A DNA stretch of 64,000 bases from Phyto melanocephala (Eukaryota; Arthropoda; Insecta; Diptera; Rhinophoridae): positions 71,975,626 through 72,039,625 of the forward strand of contig OW799237.1 of NCBI GenBank assembly GCA_941918925.1, given 5' to 3'. This document shows positions 23,211 through 34,700 of the stretch, piece by piece. Within the stretch, counting starts at the first letter, position 1; the number at the start of each line of letters is the position of its first letter. The position numbers were made by a program, and so were the translations under genes. The notes beneath the pieces were generated by a model. That model worked only from the letters and a program-made list of their open reading frames with translations, made no database searches and was not told where the DNA came from.

Positions 23211-25111
23211 TCAATAATTTTTTAATATCATCATGGTATTCTAATTTTTTCAATATCTTTATTGCTATCGATCCAAATATCAGAAATTGCACTATAAAAA
23301 ATTATTGAATTATCCATGATCTTGTAAACTTTTTTTAACACTTTATATAAACTTGCACTCTCAAATATGTAGATTGTGAATTAAACATATACATACATAA
23401 TTGCAATTACCGTTTGTTGATCAATAATATTTAAAACAACAACAATGTAATATTTTTTTACAGTTTGTTTTTAAAAAGTTTGTGAGCACAATATAAAATA
23501 TCAAACAAACAATTAAAAAAAAAAAATTAAAAATTTGTAAACATGCTATTGCATGCTAACATATGTACATACTTACGTATAGCGACAAAATGTGCACGTT
23601 GCGTATTTTTTGTAGTTTTTTGTATGTTTAAAGTACTTTTGCAAACTTTTGCTATATGTCCTCCACTTTAAATGAAAGCTGAGACTTCAATCTTTCATTT
23701 GATATAAGTCTGCACCTAGGGCGAGGGGCTGCTCTATATTTCCTAGTCCATTGAAAATGCAAAATGTTAAATTTTTACACCACAATTCTGTTGTAAAGAA
23801 ATTTTTTTTTTGTGTTTCTTTTTTTAAATTTATTTTTTTATCTACTCATTCTACAACAACTAAATTAATTAAAAAAATACTTTAAGGTTATATTTATTAT
23901 GTATTTTTTTATTGATAAGCTTTTGAATATTACATATTGAACCAACATATTTCAAGCGCGTTAGCATACCTCAACTTTGACTTGCTCTAGACTAAAAAGT
24001 AATGAAGTTATGAATCTCAAATTTCGGGAATTGTTACTCATATATCTGTTAATATACTGTGAAAATTTCATCCAAATTGGACGACACGCCAAAAACTATT
24101 TTTTGCCGCTGTTACTTTAGAGCTGTCTCACTGTGGGGCGTAGCAACGCGCGCCGGGATTGGCTAGTAATAAATATAATACAATTGTTATAATAAATATA
24201 ATACAATTGTTATAATATATATCATAATAATGCTAGATTAAACATCCTGTCCTATAAGACACGCGATGAAATAAATATCCGATTGTTTCTTACATTTTCT
24301 AACAAACTCGTGCAATAAAGCCTTCAATTGTATCCTATTTAACCGTAATAGACGTGACATAAAAACAGCGTAAAATGTTTATGACAGCCATTTGTGCTCT
24401 CTGCTGACACGCAATATCTATTAGTTTATTTGTTATTTATTTGTTTGTTTTTTCATGCATTTACAATGTAATAAAAATAAAAATTTTTAATTTTTTTATT
24501 TTATTTTTATTTTCCATAATCATTTTTACAATTTGTCTTTTATATATTCATTCGCGTGTCATAACAGATTTATTTATTTTCTTTAATCATTTAAATTGCA
24601 ACTTGATTTCTGTATGATGTTTTGTTTGTTTTATTTAATCATGTTGTTGATACTGCTGCTCCTGTGTGTGTGTGTGTGTGTGAATAATGAACAATATAAT
24701 AGCAACAATATACATAACATATACATACAGATATTGTCATAATAATGTAAATCTCTGTTGACATCATTGTTCATGCTCGGTTTGTTAAATGTCATTTAAA
24801 GGTGCCACGTGCGAACTCTTAGCTTGGTTAAATATTAAATTATGCCCGACACTACATACAGACACCTACACTTCTATAAATACAACTTGTAAAACTAATA
24901 ATGACATATTGTATTGAATGAAACTTAATGGAATTAACTTAATTTTATTGCATTAATTCTTGGAGGCTGATTATACAGCGTAATCTAGAGATCCAAATTT
25001 TGCATAGTCTGCGTCGTATTTCGCTTAAATTCATCCTGGTTTATGATATCGTCACTTAACTTGTTCCGCAAAAAAAAACTAGGCGAACATGCACAGATGT
25101 TTTCACACTTA
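23211..25111. other. AT-rich sequence without recognised genes
   Basis: Only a GT microsatellite (24663-24682) and A/T-rich tracts were noted. Confidence 0.5.
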
Positions 25112-25113
25112 TA

Positions 25114-25666
25114 AAGGGTCCACCAAATAACTTTTTTTTTTAAATGCTATAAAAAAGTGAAGCTTTGGCTGTGTGGCACGTAGCGCCGTCCTGTTGAAAC
25201 CAAATGTTGCCAATATCCTCCTCTTCAATGTTTGAGAACAAAAATTCGTTCAATATGGCCCGATAGCGATCGCCATTGACTGTAACGGCCACTTCTTGCG
25301 CATTTTCGAAGAAAAATGGCCCAATTATGCTTCTGGACCAAAATCCGCACCAAACAGTGACTCGTTTTGGGTGTATCGACTTTTCAATGTATGCGTGCGG
25401 GTTCTCTGTGCCCCCAATGCGACAATTTTGCAAGTTTACATACCCGCCAAGATCAAAATGAGCTTCATCTGAATAAGTGATTTTTTTTAGCAAAATCGGT
25501 CATAGTAATGTCGCAATATTTCCCAGCGTTGTTCAAGCGTATACACAACCATATTCGTTCAGCGGAAGGATAAAGCTAATTATCTGTCAAATCAGACATG
25601 AGCTAAGTGTTACCATTCACGAAATAAGCACTAGTTGAAAAAAAAAACGTTAGATGGCGGACCCTT
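25114..25666 (-). mobile_element. Non-autonomous DD41D-family element, copy M2
   Basis: A 553-bp sister of M1, with TA at 25112-25113 and 25667-25668 and terminal repeats AAGGGTCCACCAAATAAC and, from the right, AAGGGTCCGCCATCTAACG. The minus-strand frame 25140-25493 (SDEAHFDLGGYVN ... WFQQDGATCHTAKA) is intact in the retained central part. It has the same internal deletions as M1, so the deleted form itself transposed. Confidence 0.87.
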
Positions 25667-25679
25667 TACAATTCGGTTT

Positions 25680-25925
25680 TCAAAAATTTGCGCACAGTGG
25701 ACACATTAGATCGATTATGCTGACTAAAACAATCTCGAAGTACACAAAATGCATTTTAGTTTGATCGCCAATTTTAGTAAAAGGCTTCACAAGTCGTAAT
25801 GCGCTGCACAATTTCATACAACCCCCCACAAAAAAACAAAGAAAATGTAAAATTAAGTTGGGCAAAATACTAAATGTTAATGTGTGACTCCAAACTAACA
25901 TCGTGCATTATAGTTGGACCACACT
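25680..25925 (-). pseudogene. Mariner-like N-terminal relict
   Basis: The minus-strand frame with KIGDQTKMHFVYFEIVLVS resembles the N-terminal segment shared with the relict near 48130-48200. Directly right of M2. Confidence 0.45.
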
Positions 25926-26766
25926 TTATATAAAGATCATGGCTTGTTTTGGCCTTCCTATAATTAAAAACTTCGTTATCGAAATTCGTTTCGGCAATTT
26001 AATTTCTGTTCAAGTTTAGACCTCCTTAATTGAGATCTTTATCAAAAAGTTTCTCTAAAGTGAAAGTTTCTTCTGTTTTATTGCTTGTTTTTTGACGATG
26101 ACCAATTTGACGCAAATTATCATTATTACATTGCTATGCACTATCGATTGCTGTGTTCATTGTGTGACATAGACTTTATTTCGAATATCAACTTTTTTTC
26201 GCCGGCAGATTATAATGGGTGATTTATCGTGAGGTTTGATTTTCAATAGGCTTTTTTGACTGATCACGCATAACTTACATATATAGAACTGCTCTGTCAT
26301 TTTCATTTAGTATCGTTAGGCAAGTCATCATCGAAAAACTCACACATCAACAGCGTCTCCAAATTGCTCAGCTTTATTACGACAAACAGAGTTTTGGGAG
26401 AAATGTTTTTCCAGCGTTTTGTCGTAATATTTTGTTCTGCGATGAAGCACATTTCTGACTTAATTGATACGTTAATAAACAAAATTGGCATATTTGGGCT
26501 GATGACCAAACCGAGGAGTATAGCAAGAGGTACCATTATATCCTTTAAAAACGACAGTATGGTGTTGCTTATGGGCTGGTGAACTAATTGGTCCATATTT
26601 AAAAAAAAAATTTTGGCAAATCAGAATATTACCGTCAATAGTAACCGTTATCACACCATGTTAACGGACTGTGTGCTTCCTGATATTTAAGCGTATGGTC
26701 TCGTTGAGCTCAGGTTCGTGCGATATCACACCTTTTAACTTATTACTCCTGAGATATATTAAGCCT

Positions 26767-28133
26767 AAAGCTGGAAGTTAACAATACGCTTTCTACGCTT
26801 TTTCGCATCGTACGCCTCTTAAAAAAGTTGAATCAATGTAAAGCGTGTTCATTTTTGAGGTTCCCTACATTTTTAAAGAAAAAAACACAGAAAATTCAAA
26901 TTTAATGGGAAAAGTTTTTTATTATTTAAAAGAACATTCTTTGGCATTTATTTTTTTAAGATTCTGTTTATCAAATGTTGGCAAATGTCGCAAATGGTCC
27001 ATCCGTTGAGTACAATTTTCGATGACTCATTCGAGCATTTCGACTGGTAACTGGCGAATGACCCGCGTGATGTTTTTCTCCAATGCCTGAATTGAATCGA
27101 GTTTATCCGCATAAACTTTATACTTTACATATCCCCACAGGAAAAAGTAAAATGGTGTGATATCACACGATCTTGGTGGCCAATCGACCGGCCCAAAACG
27201 TCAAATTATGCGCTCACCGAAGTGTTCTCTCAATAAATCCATTGATTGATGTGTGCGAAACCAAATGTCGCCGCGATCACGAGCTTCAATTTCAGGCATC
27301 AAATAGTCGGTTATCATAGCACGATATCGGTCACCATTGACGGTTACGTTAGCACCGGCATTATTTTTAAAGAAATATGGATCGATGATTCCACCGGCCC
27401 TGGACGTGGTCTATTCGGTTGAATATTATCCAATAATGAATGCTGGGTCTCAAAATGGGTGATGGTGTTGCGAATTGTACGCTCAGTAGGCCGATTATGT
27501 TAACCATAAGTTAAGCGAAGTGCAGGAAACACATTCCTCACAGATCGTGAATTTTCGAATTAAAGTTGAACGATTTGTAAACGTTGTTCAGGCGTAAGTC
27601 TTTCCATTATGAAATGCCAAACAATACTAAATAAAAATAACATGACAGCATGACACGCCTCACACGTGATCTGTCAAAAAAGGCTATTGAAAAAAGTATC
27701 TCTACTTGAATCACCCATTAGTTATATGTTGTTAGTTGCAGAGCACAAACTGTGGTACATTCTGACGCATACAACGCCAAAGGTTGGTTAACTACTACTT
27801 TTTGAACCGTCATGAGCGGCGAGAGAACAACTTAAGTAAATTTAAATGCCGGAGATGACTAATTATATTTTATTTTTCATTTTATCGATAGTTGTGTTTG
27901 CTTATATTTTTATAGAAAAAAAAATTTAAAAACAAGAAACTGATTTCGTAACAAAGTTTAAAACTATTGGCAAGAATAAAATATGATAATTTAAAAAATT
28001 TGTTCATGAAAAAAATTTCCATTTGTTATTTAATGCCCAAAGCATGGTATATAACTTGAAATGCAAAAAGCGTATGAGGTATAAAATGCGTAGAATGCGC
28101 TGACGCTAGAAAGCGTGGTATGGACTTTCAGCT
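26767..28133. mobile_element. Unclassified element C, middle layer of the nest
   Basis: The left end AAAGCTGGAAGTTAACAATA leads into CGCTTTCTACGC. The right end read inverted is AAGCTGAAAGTCCATACCAC leading into GCTTTCTAGCGTC. Flanks carry a 7-8 bp duplication TTAAGCCT (26759-26766) and TTAAGGCCT (from 28133), differing by one inserted base. Subterminal AAAGCGT/AAATGCGT motifs are repeated at both ends. No coding capacity is left after removing element B. The 8-bp duplication fits hAT or P-like elements, but the termini are not diagnostic. Confidence 0.6.
26841..27718 (-). mobile_element. DD41D-type element B, innermost layer of the nest
   Basis: Minus strand. The 5' end reads ATGGGTGATTCAAGTAGAGA beside TA at 27719-27720. 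The decayed 3' end is near 26841 beside TA (26839-26840). Coding debris in order is MERLTPEQRLQIVQL, GANVTVNGDRYRAMITDYLM, RFGPVDWPPRSCDITPFYFF and YADKLDSIQALEKNITRVI. The QQDGATCHT segment and much of the middle are deleted or broken. It has the same terminal-repeat family as element A, but inverted and inside C. Confidence 0.72.
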
Positions 28134-28408
28134 TAAGGCCTTTAGAAATAAGCCAGCTACGATTGGCGCTTTTGAAGCCAACATTAATCTAGTTATTCAC
28201 GAGCTACCAGTCGCTATGCCCGAACGAGTCGCCCAAAATTGGATTTTCACAATAAGCCACTTCAGACGTAGTCGTGGCCAACATTTGCATGATATAATTT
28301 TTAAACAGTAAATGTCATAAATTGTAATAAAAATTTTAAGTGAACTTTTCAATTTATGTGTTTTATTTTACATTAATAATCCAACCTTACGATAAATCAC
28401 CCGATGTA

Positions 28409-29367
28409 AACAAACAATCAATGTGTGGTTGCACACTAATGTACTATACATACATTTATACATGTGTGTTCATACTTACATACGTATGCATACCACATAT
28501 AGAGTATTTAAATGCACTACTATTATGTATTGTTTTTGTGTGACCAAAAATTTACTTGGGTTTTTATCATATTTGTTTGAATGGTTTTTATTATTAAATT
28601 TCAACTTAGACATGACAGCAATCATCATTGTCAAAAAAATTTCAATAACAGAATATATGTAATTGAAAATCATAAAAAATATTCTTTATTGTGTATAATA
28701 AAAACCAAGGCATATCCATAAGGTATATGCAACGGCGAATTGATACAACAAAGCAACTTTTTTGAGATATTTAATGTCAAGGCCAATTCGTATATCAGGG
28801 ATGGAAAAGTTGTTTATGAATATTAAATATAATAAAATTTGATCAAAAAAAGGATATAATTGTTTGAAACTCATTATTAATGACGCAAAAGCAACAAATA
28901 TACATAAATTTAGCACATTTATTATCAAAAAAGTACACGTAAGTTAATTGTTTAATACAGAATTTAAAATCACATTTCCCTTCCCTGCATTAATAAGGCA
29001 AATTCAACCAATTTTGACATAAAGTCTCCCCATCAGCTGGGCTGATAATTTCACCTGTATGAATTCGCCTTGATATAAACATTAGCTGGCAAATGACAAA
29101 AAAATATTATTTTAAAGAAATGTATAAATATTTTTTCTTTTTTCTGCATAATTAAGAAAACAGTGATTTAGTTTTAAAACTTTTAGTTATGTGAGTAAAA
29201 TTTTTCAGTTCACAATAGTAATTAAAATTAATTTATTTAAAAACTAACAAATTATTTAATGGATTCCAATGTGCTCACTTTTGCTAAATGTTAAAGTCGC
29301 TGGCTGTATTTGAGTTTGCTCCATACATTTTGTGTGGACAGAAGAATTTTTAATAATTAATTAATTT
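28409..29367. other. AT-rich sequence; possible small inverted-repeat element
   Basis: AAGGCAAATTCA at about 28996 and TGAATTCGCCTT at about 29060 form a 12-bp inverted pair (one mismatch) about 78 bp apart, a possible MITE. No genes were seen. The frames at 28340-28928 are low-complexity. Confidence 0.35.
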
Positions 29368-29380
29368 TTATACATACTTA

Positions 29381-29609
29381 GGTTAGGTTAGGTTAGGTTG
29401 AAAAGGAGGGACACTAAAAGCCCAAAACCCACGACAGGTATACACTTATGCTCAATTGGCGTGTTGTGCGCTCCATATAAATAGAATAGTTAGAATAGAA
29501 GAGAAAGAGAAGCAGACCAGTCTAGAGTCTCTGGCAGAAATCGAACCCGCAACCCCACACCCCCAAACTAGCAGACCAGCACACTTCTGATTTGTCCACC
29601 AGGGCACCC
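29381..29609 (-). mobile_element. tRNA-derived SINE with (AACCT)n tail
   Basis: A 229-bp element on the minus strand. It starts GGGTGCCCTGGTGGACAAAT, has a clear pol III B box GGTTCGATTTC (about 29540) after a TGGGGTTGCG arm, and ends in AACCTAACCTAACCTAACCT at 29381-29400. A degenerate A box may lie near its start. A 13-bp target duplication, TTATACATACTTA (29368-29380) and TTATATATACTTA (29610-29622), proves retrotransposition. A short plus-strand tail of the same family (CCTTTTCAACCTAACCTAAC) lies at about 51368-51390. Confidence 0.85.
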
Positions 29610-29956
29610 TTATATATACTTAGTAATGTTTTAGTTTTATTAAAATTAATTAATGTAAAATTTTACAAGTTGAACCCAGGATGCGGCAAGGCGGTACCGA
29701 CAATATTGTTTGTTATAATTTTTAAATAAATTCTGATGTATTTATCATTGCAGTTTTTTGTTGTTAGTGCAATTTTTTTTTATATTTCTCGAATTAAAAG
29801 TTTTAATTTAAAACCATACCAGTTCACTTTTGCAAGATTGTTCATATTTGCGAATGGCATCTTTTCCCCTTAGAAACGTTTTTTCTATTAAAATAAAGTT
29901 TATTATGTAAAATTTTGTTAGTGTACATATTTAAAAACAATAAATTTTTAAAACTA

Positions 29957-30295
29957 CTAATTTAAAGGGCCGATGTTGAATTTGAATAAAACACAAATTA
30001 TTCAGGAAATCAATGTCATTCATTTTTATTATGATAATCTTGATATGGTTCAATTATGTATGGAACAAAATATCTACCAAATAGCCGCCGCGATCTCGGC
30101 GGCACACCTCCATCCGATGGTCCAAATTTTCAATGACAAAGTAGATGTTCAATTGTTGGGCACGATGATAAGTCGAGGTAGACTGCTTTTTTACCACACT
30201 ATCGCGAAAATTAGCAATGTTTTCCGTTTAATGAACTAAGAAGGCATTCACGGATGTTTTCGCACTTCATACAGACCTGTTTTGCTGAAATTTAA
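29957..30295 (-). pseudogene. Mariner-like relict, GGCCGATGT family, copy 1
   Basis: Starts AAAGGGCCGATGTTGAATTT, the terminal repeat shared with 47744 and 49380. It continues with the reverse complement of the family's C-terminal coding end (AAATATC..ATAGCCGCCGC, from GGHLADILFHT). The middle of the transposase is deleted. The open frame at 29973-30239 runs antisense to it and is not a gene. Confidence 0.6.
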
Positions 30296-31822
30296 ATATA
30301 TGGGTCATTTCGCCTCAAGTGTACCAACTTTTGAAATCGATGTCTTCCGATCCGGATGATGATTTGCACCAACGCTAGTCCTATTGAATAGTAGCTCAGA
30401 TACAAATTTTAAATAAGATAGGTCAAGAACTCTCTGAGATATAGGGTGTCAAAATTTGACATTTTGGCCAAGTAGGTGTTTCTTCTCATCCCTGTAACTT
30501 ATTACCTATTGCTCTCAGCAAAATTTGTCCCAAATAGTTTAGATAGCTATTTCTTTAATGTGTTTAAAATCTGAAATTGCTTGTACTTTGGTTTAATTAA
30601 CACAGACGAGTTATGAAAAAAAAAAAAAACAGTTGTGTGTCACTGATTTAAAAGATTTTTCAAACAAAATAAATTGTTTCATTTAACGGATTGAAATACA
30701 CAGGAAAAAACGAAATCTAAATATTTTAAATATTTATCAAGTTAAATGTAATGTAAATAACTCTTAGTTGCCTCTCACTTATACACACATAAAAACTAGC
30801 ACTGAAACTACAAACATATATTTTATTTTTCGGAAAGACTTTATGAAAATAAATTTTGATTGTCCCACTTATGCTGGGAACTAAATAACAAACATTTTAG
30901 TTGGCGTCTATTTTGTTACGTTTTGTTTTATGTATATACTTACATATGTACATATATATGTATGTATGTGCTTGACTTTGTTTGTTCAACATTTTCTCAA
31001 CTTAATTTGTTGAGAGTCTCTTTCCTGGCACTTAATCAAAATTGTCCTCTCGTTTCTTCTACTGCTGGCATTTGCTTGGGTTTCTCATCGTGGACATGAA
31101 GTTTTGTTTTTATAAATCATTTCTTCTGGCAAGAAAAAATAACCGAAAAAAATTTAACAACAAAATTCATCAGTTTATCACACTTGATATCATCACAATT
31201 TCCCACACATACTCACAAGTAGTTTCTGTTAAAAATTGTCGCTAAAAGCATTTAAACATTTCACAAAGCAATGGGGCAAAAATGAAAATGATTCTGTTAA
31301 AGAAGAAAGAAAAAACGGGACATCAAACGAACATCAGCAAATAAAAAAAAGACACCAAACATCACAAAAAAAAGCCCGTCAATTTATAAAAGTCTGGAAG
31401 AAGAAAAAATTGTCTGACTTGACAATCACAACATCATCTAATCGCCAATTATATAATTTCCGTATATTATGCTAACGTTTGTATATTGATTTTATGCCGT
31501 GAAATATGTATATCAGTCATACTAGTTGAATAAAAATTGTACACATGTACATATGTACGCAAGTGTACATACATATTCAAATTTGTAATAATTTCAATAT
31601 TTATTTTATGTTTATTCAATGAACATTTTAACAGTTTTTTTTTCTAAATGAAATGAATTTCCTATTTATCTAAAATAATTGCAATTTTATAATAATAATC
31701 TCTTTCAAAACTGTTTACACACATTTGCTGCTAAAATTAGGGCACATTCGTTATCTAGTCTCGTCTCGTCAACTGATTGAGTATCATTTTGGCAAAATTG
31801 GTTTAATTTGCCCCGAACCTTT
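30296..31822. other. Unassigned sequence, probably partly repeat-derived
   Basis: 30299-30610 has the style of a dispersed repeat (GGGTCATTTCGCCTCAAGTG, then TCCGATCCGGATGATGATTT), but I cannot place it. The remainder is AT-rich. Frames at 30860-31475 show no recognisable protein. Confidence 0.4.
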
Positions 31823-31824
31823 TA

Positions 31825-33078
31825 AAGAATGAGATCAGTGAAACCTTAGCACACATTTTTAATTCCACCTTTCTTCATGCACAAAAAATTATGTGTACAA
31901 AATAATAGCATAATCGGATTATTAGTTTGTTTGAAAATGGATTCCGAAGAAAAAGTGCGTGAAAAAATAATAACAATTTTTTTAAAAAATCCCAGTCGTA
32001 CTTACAAATCTATTGCAAATGAGATAAAGGTGTCACGACAAACAGTTTCGCGTGTGATAAAAGTGTATAACGAACGTCGTAGTATTAAAAGGAAAGCTGG
32101 AAGTGGAGCTAAAAAAGGTATAACTGACCCACAGTTAGCTTCAAAGATTGTTAGTCTTCTAAACCAAAATCCCAACCTCTCAAACCGTAAAGCCGCCTTA
32201 AAAGCAAACTGTTCCGATTTTTTTGTAAGGAAGGTTAAAAGATATGAAGGCCTTAAGTCCTACAAGGTTCAGAAAGTGCCAGACAGAAATTCGAAGAAAA
32301 ACTTGGATGCAAAAAGTCGTGCCAAAGAACTGCTTAGAAATTTTATCAACAAATATGAGTGTTGTATTATGGATGATGAGACTTACGTTCTTGCCGACTT
32401 TTCTCAGCTCCCAGGGCGAAGTTATTATGTGGCCGATGGAAGAGGTAATGTCGATGACCAATTTAAGTTCCAAAAAAAGACAAAGTTTCCAAAGAAGTAC
32501 TTAGTTTGGCAAGCTATATGCACGTGCGGAGAAAGAAGCAGTAAATTTATTACTACTGGGACTATCAATACTGATATTTACATCAAGGAGTGCTTGCAGA
32601 AGAGGTTGCTTCCATTATACGAAAACACAATAAGTCAACATATTTTTGGCCCGACCTAGAGTCGTGTCATTATAGAAAATCTGCAGCAGAATGGTATGAA
32701 ACAAATAATATAGTGGTTGTGCCAAAAGAAGCAAATCCACCTAATTGTCCAGAACTAAGGCCCATCGAACGTTACTGGGCTTTAGTCAAAAGAGTGCTGA
32801 AGGATACAAAACAAGTTGCTAATACTACTAAAATTTTTTCCCAGAAATGGTCTTATTCCAGCAATAAAGTTACTAAGGATACCATCAAAACCCTCATGGT
32901 CTCAATTCCGGAAAAGGTGAAACAGTTCATCAAAAAAAGCTGAATTTTTACAAAAAGCATTAATATTTTAATTTACTGTTATTTTATTGTTAAACCACGC
33001 TATTTTCATTAAAATGGATTAATTCGTTTCAAAGTTATTGCGTTTTATTCGTGTTAGGGTTTTATCGATCTCATTCTT
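31825..33078 (+). mobile_element. ITmD37E-like (DD37E) element, copy 2
   Basis: A 1254-bp element with terminal repeats AAGAATGAGATC and GATCTCATTCTT, flanked by TA at 31823-31824 and 33079-33080. It is nearly identical to copy 1, which implies recent activity of the family. It lies in otherwise unannotated AT-rich sequence, with a degraded mini-me A' copy to its right. Confidence 0.92.
31937..32943 (+). pseudogene. DD37E transposase, copy 2 (single frameshift)
   Basis: Runs from MDSEEKVREK to a TGA at 32941-32943. The first frame continues to 32659. A second frame carrying FWPDLESCHY, PPNCPELRPIERYW and the C-terminus runs to the end. The break is one missing base near 32616, where copy 1 reads CCATTCATAC and copy 2 reads CCATTATAC. 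The catalytic set is DDETY (about residues 146-150), FWPD and PIE, with 37 residues between the last two. A longer in-frame Met exists upstream at 31877, but MDSEEK is the better start because both copies share it. Copies 1 and 2 have different lesions, so neither inherited its break from the other. Confidence 0.9.
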
Positions 33079-33329
33079 TAAATTGTGTCAGGCATGGGAT
33101 ATTAGATTTTCAATCTGGTATTCAACTTGCCGATACATTTTTTTAAATGTCTGCTTTTATTGGAAAGTTTGAACGTTGTCATATAAGAATTAAACACAAT
33201 GTAATGTAGGCACTATCCCATCTGATCCACAAAATTTTTATTTTCTCAAAGAATTGCGAGAAATGTTAAGTTTGCCGATTAATGGCCGAATATCCCTACA
33301 TGCACACCAAGTCCCTTAATTGGGCTAAA

Positions 33330-33602
33330 AAATTTTAAATTTTTTTGCTAAAACTATGGAATAAGAAGAGCTACCTCGAATATTTCCGAAAGATTGTTAC
33401 GACATTAAAATCAGTGCAGCTTGTGGGGTTTATAAAAGTTGATTTCAACGAATATACGGACAGGTGGATATTGCTCAATCGGTTCCTAAATACATAAGCT
33501 TTTAGAGAATATAACTCTTTATAGGATCGGAAATGAATACTGTAAAAAATACAAAACGAATGGCAAAGCTATATAAACCTTTGGCACCACAGGTAAAAAT
33601 TA
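33330..33602 (+). repeat. Decayed mini-me A' fragment
   Basis: AAAAGTTGATTTCAACGAATATACGGACAG, then a decayed core (ATAACTCTTTATAGGATCGG) and an end CTTTGGCACCACAGGT of the A' subtype. Confidence 0.65.
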
Positions 33603-34129
33603 TAATCAAAATAAAATTAAATTTCTCGCTCTAATTTAACCAGCCGCAAGTCTTCGTATAATGAATATGTTTCTGTTATTTCGGTTTTGCCCTTTTAAAA
33701 AATTTAAACCACATTTGTGCGTGATTTTAATAGTGTTTGAGTTATTTTGGAAGTAAAATTTATTTAAAAAATTTAAAACTTTATGTTGTACAAATATTTT
33801 ACAATTTAAAGAATACAAATAAATTTTTAGCTATAGTTTTGTATATTCTTTCTTTCTGTTTTTTTTTTTTTAATTGAGCATTTAAAAACTTTTTTAATGC
33901 CTTAGGGTGAAAATATGTTGAGAGCAATATCACAGCGTATATGAATGTTGATTAAACAATCATGTTGTTGTTGTTGGTTTTTTTGGACACGTTTATATCG
34001 GAGCAGATTGATTTATGCAAACACTGGCCACGTGTGAATGTATTCTGTGGTTGTACAAACATTTTAATTTATTAGGGCTGTTCCAAATAATAGTGTAGTA
34101 TATGAATGATGAAGATCCGTAAAATTTAA
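33603..34129. other. AT-rich spacer
   Basis: Nothing recognised. Confidence 0.5.
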
Positions 34130-34298
34130 CTAAATATACTGTGGTACGATTGGTTACAAAGATATATGAAAAAAAAAACTTTAAAAAAATAAAAAACCGG
34201 CTTTTTCGGATAAAAAAACCGTTTTATTCGACATTCGAAAAATCAACATTTAGAAAAAACCGCCAGCTGAAGAAGGAAAAAACCGGGTTTTCCACCGG
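34130..34298. repeat. Unnamed repeat shared with 59390-59520 (inverted)
   Basis: GATTGGTTACAAAGATATATGAAA, ACATTCGAAAAATCAACATTT, then CAGCTGAAG and CCGGGTTTTCCACCGGTAG occur in the same order, inverted, near 59390-59520. Confidence 0.55.

Positions 34299-34350
<52 letters not shown>
34299..34350. repeat. (GATA)n microsatellite
   Basis: About 13 perfect tetranucleotide units. It separates the unnamed repeat from LINE debris. Confidence 0.95.
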
Positions 34351-34361
34351 CGCAAACAGTC

Positions 34362-34700
34362 TCTCAACGCGTAATCCAATTGACACTTCCTCAAAGTCGT
34401 TTAAAAAGAAAATTCTTGGGAGAAGCTATAAGAAAAAGTTTATAATGAAGTGGATGCCTACCCGTATGGTAAGCCATACCAGATATTTATGAAGAAAGTT
34501 GGTTCCCGACAACCAACACCTGAAATTAAAGATCCCGCCTGGGATTAACATATCGTCGTAACTCTATTTCCTATTCATTAAGAAGGATTGAACCACCTTA
34601 GGGGCGAGAAGTTGCATCCGGCTATCGGAAAATTATAAGAGAAAACCCCAGGTCGTGATAGTATTCCGAATGAGGCCTTATGGTTGGCCCTCCCATAACT
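34362..34700 (+). pseudogene. Non-LTR retrotransposon ORF2 fragment (R1/Jockey-like)
   Basis: Plus-strand broken frames read DAYPYGKPYQIFMKKVGSRQ and then GRDSIPNEALWLAL. These correspond to the DPWGxPYKxVMKK linker and the KAPGPDGIPNEALK motif at the start of the reverse transcriptase domain of R1/Jockey-type LINEs. The fragment stops abruptly at a mariner-like relict. Confidence 0.6.

Larger units (their letters stand above)
26215..28406 (+). mobile_element. DD41D-type element A, outermost layer of a triple nest
   Basis: The left end ATGGGTGATTTATCGTGAGG follows TA at 26213-26214. The right end, read inverted, is ATCGGGTGATTTATCGTAAG, before TA at 28407-28408. Left-hand coding debris on the plus strand reads EKLTHQQRLQIAQLYYDKQSF, NILFCDEAHF and YVNKQNWHIW. 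The C-terminal part resumes at about 28135 with RNKPATIGAFEANINLVIHEL and ends GQHLHDIIFKQ at 28311. Between them lies element C (26767-28133). Joining the flanks of C restores an in-frame IKxFRNKPATI segment. Several stops make it a relict. Confidence 0.75.

Noticed and set aside
22752..24138. Calling a Transib element from the CACAGTG pair
   Set aside because: The short match is expected by chance at this scale, and the flanks show no 5-bp duplication. Kept only as a low-interest finding.
29381..29609. A host tRNA gene
   Set aside because: A B box is present, but no complete cloverleaf is visible. The (AACCT)n tail and 13-bp duplication identify a SINE.
29973..30239. 88-codon plus-strand frame
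   Set aside because: Antisense to a mariner-like C-terminal relict whose minus-strand peptide is recognisable.
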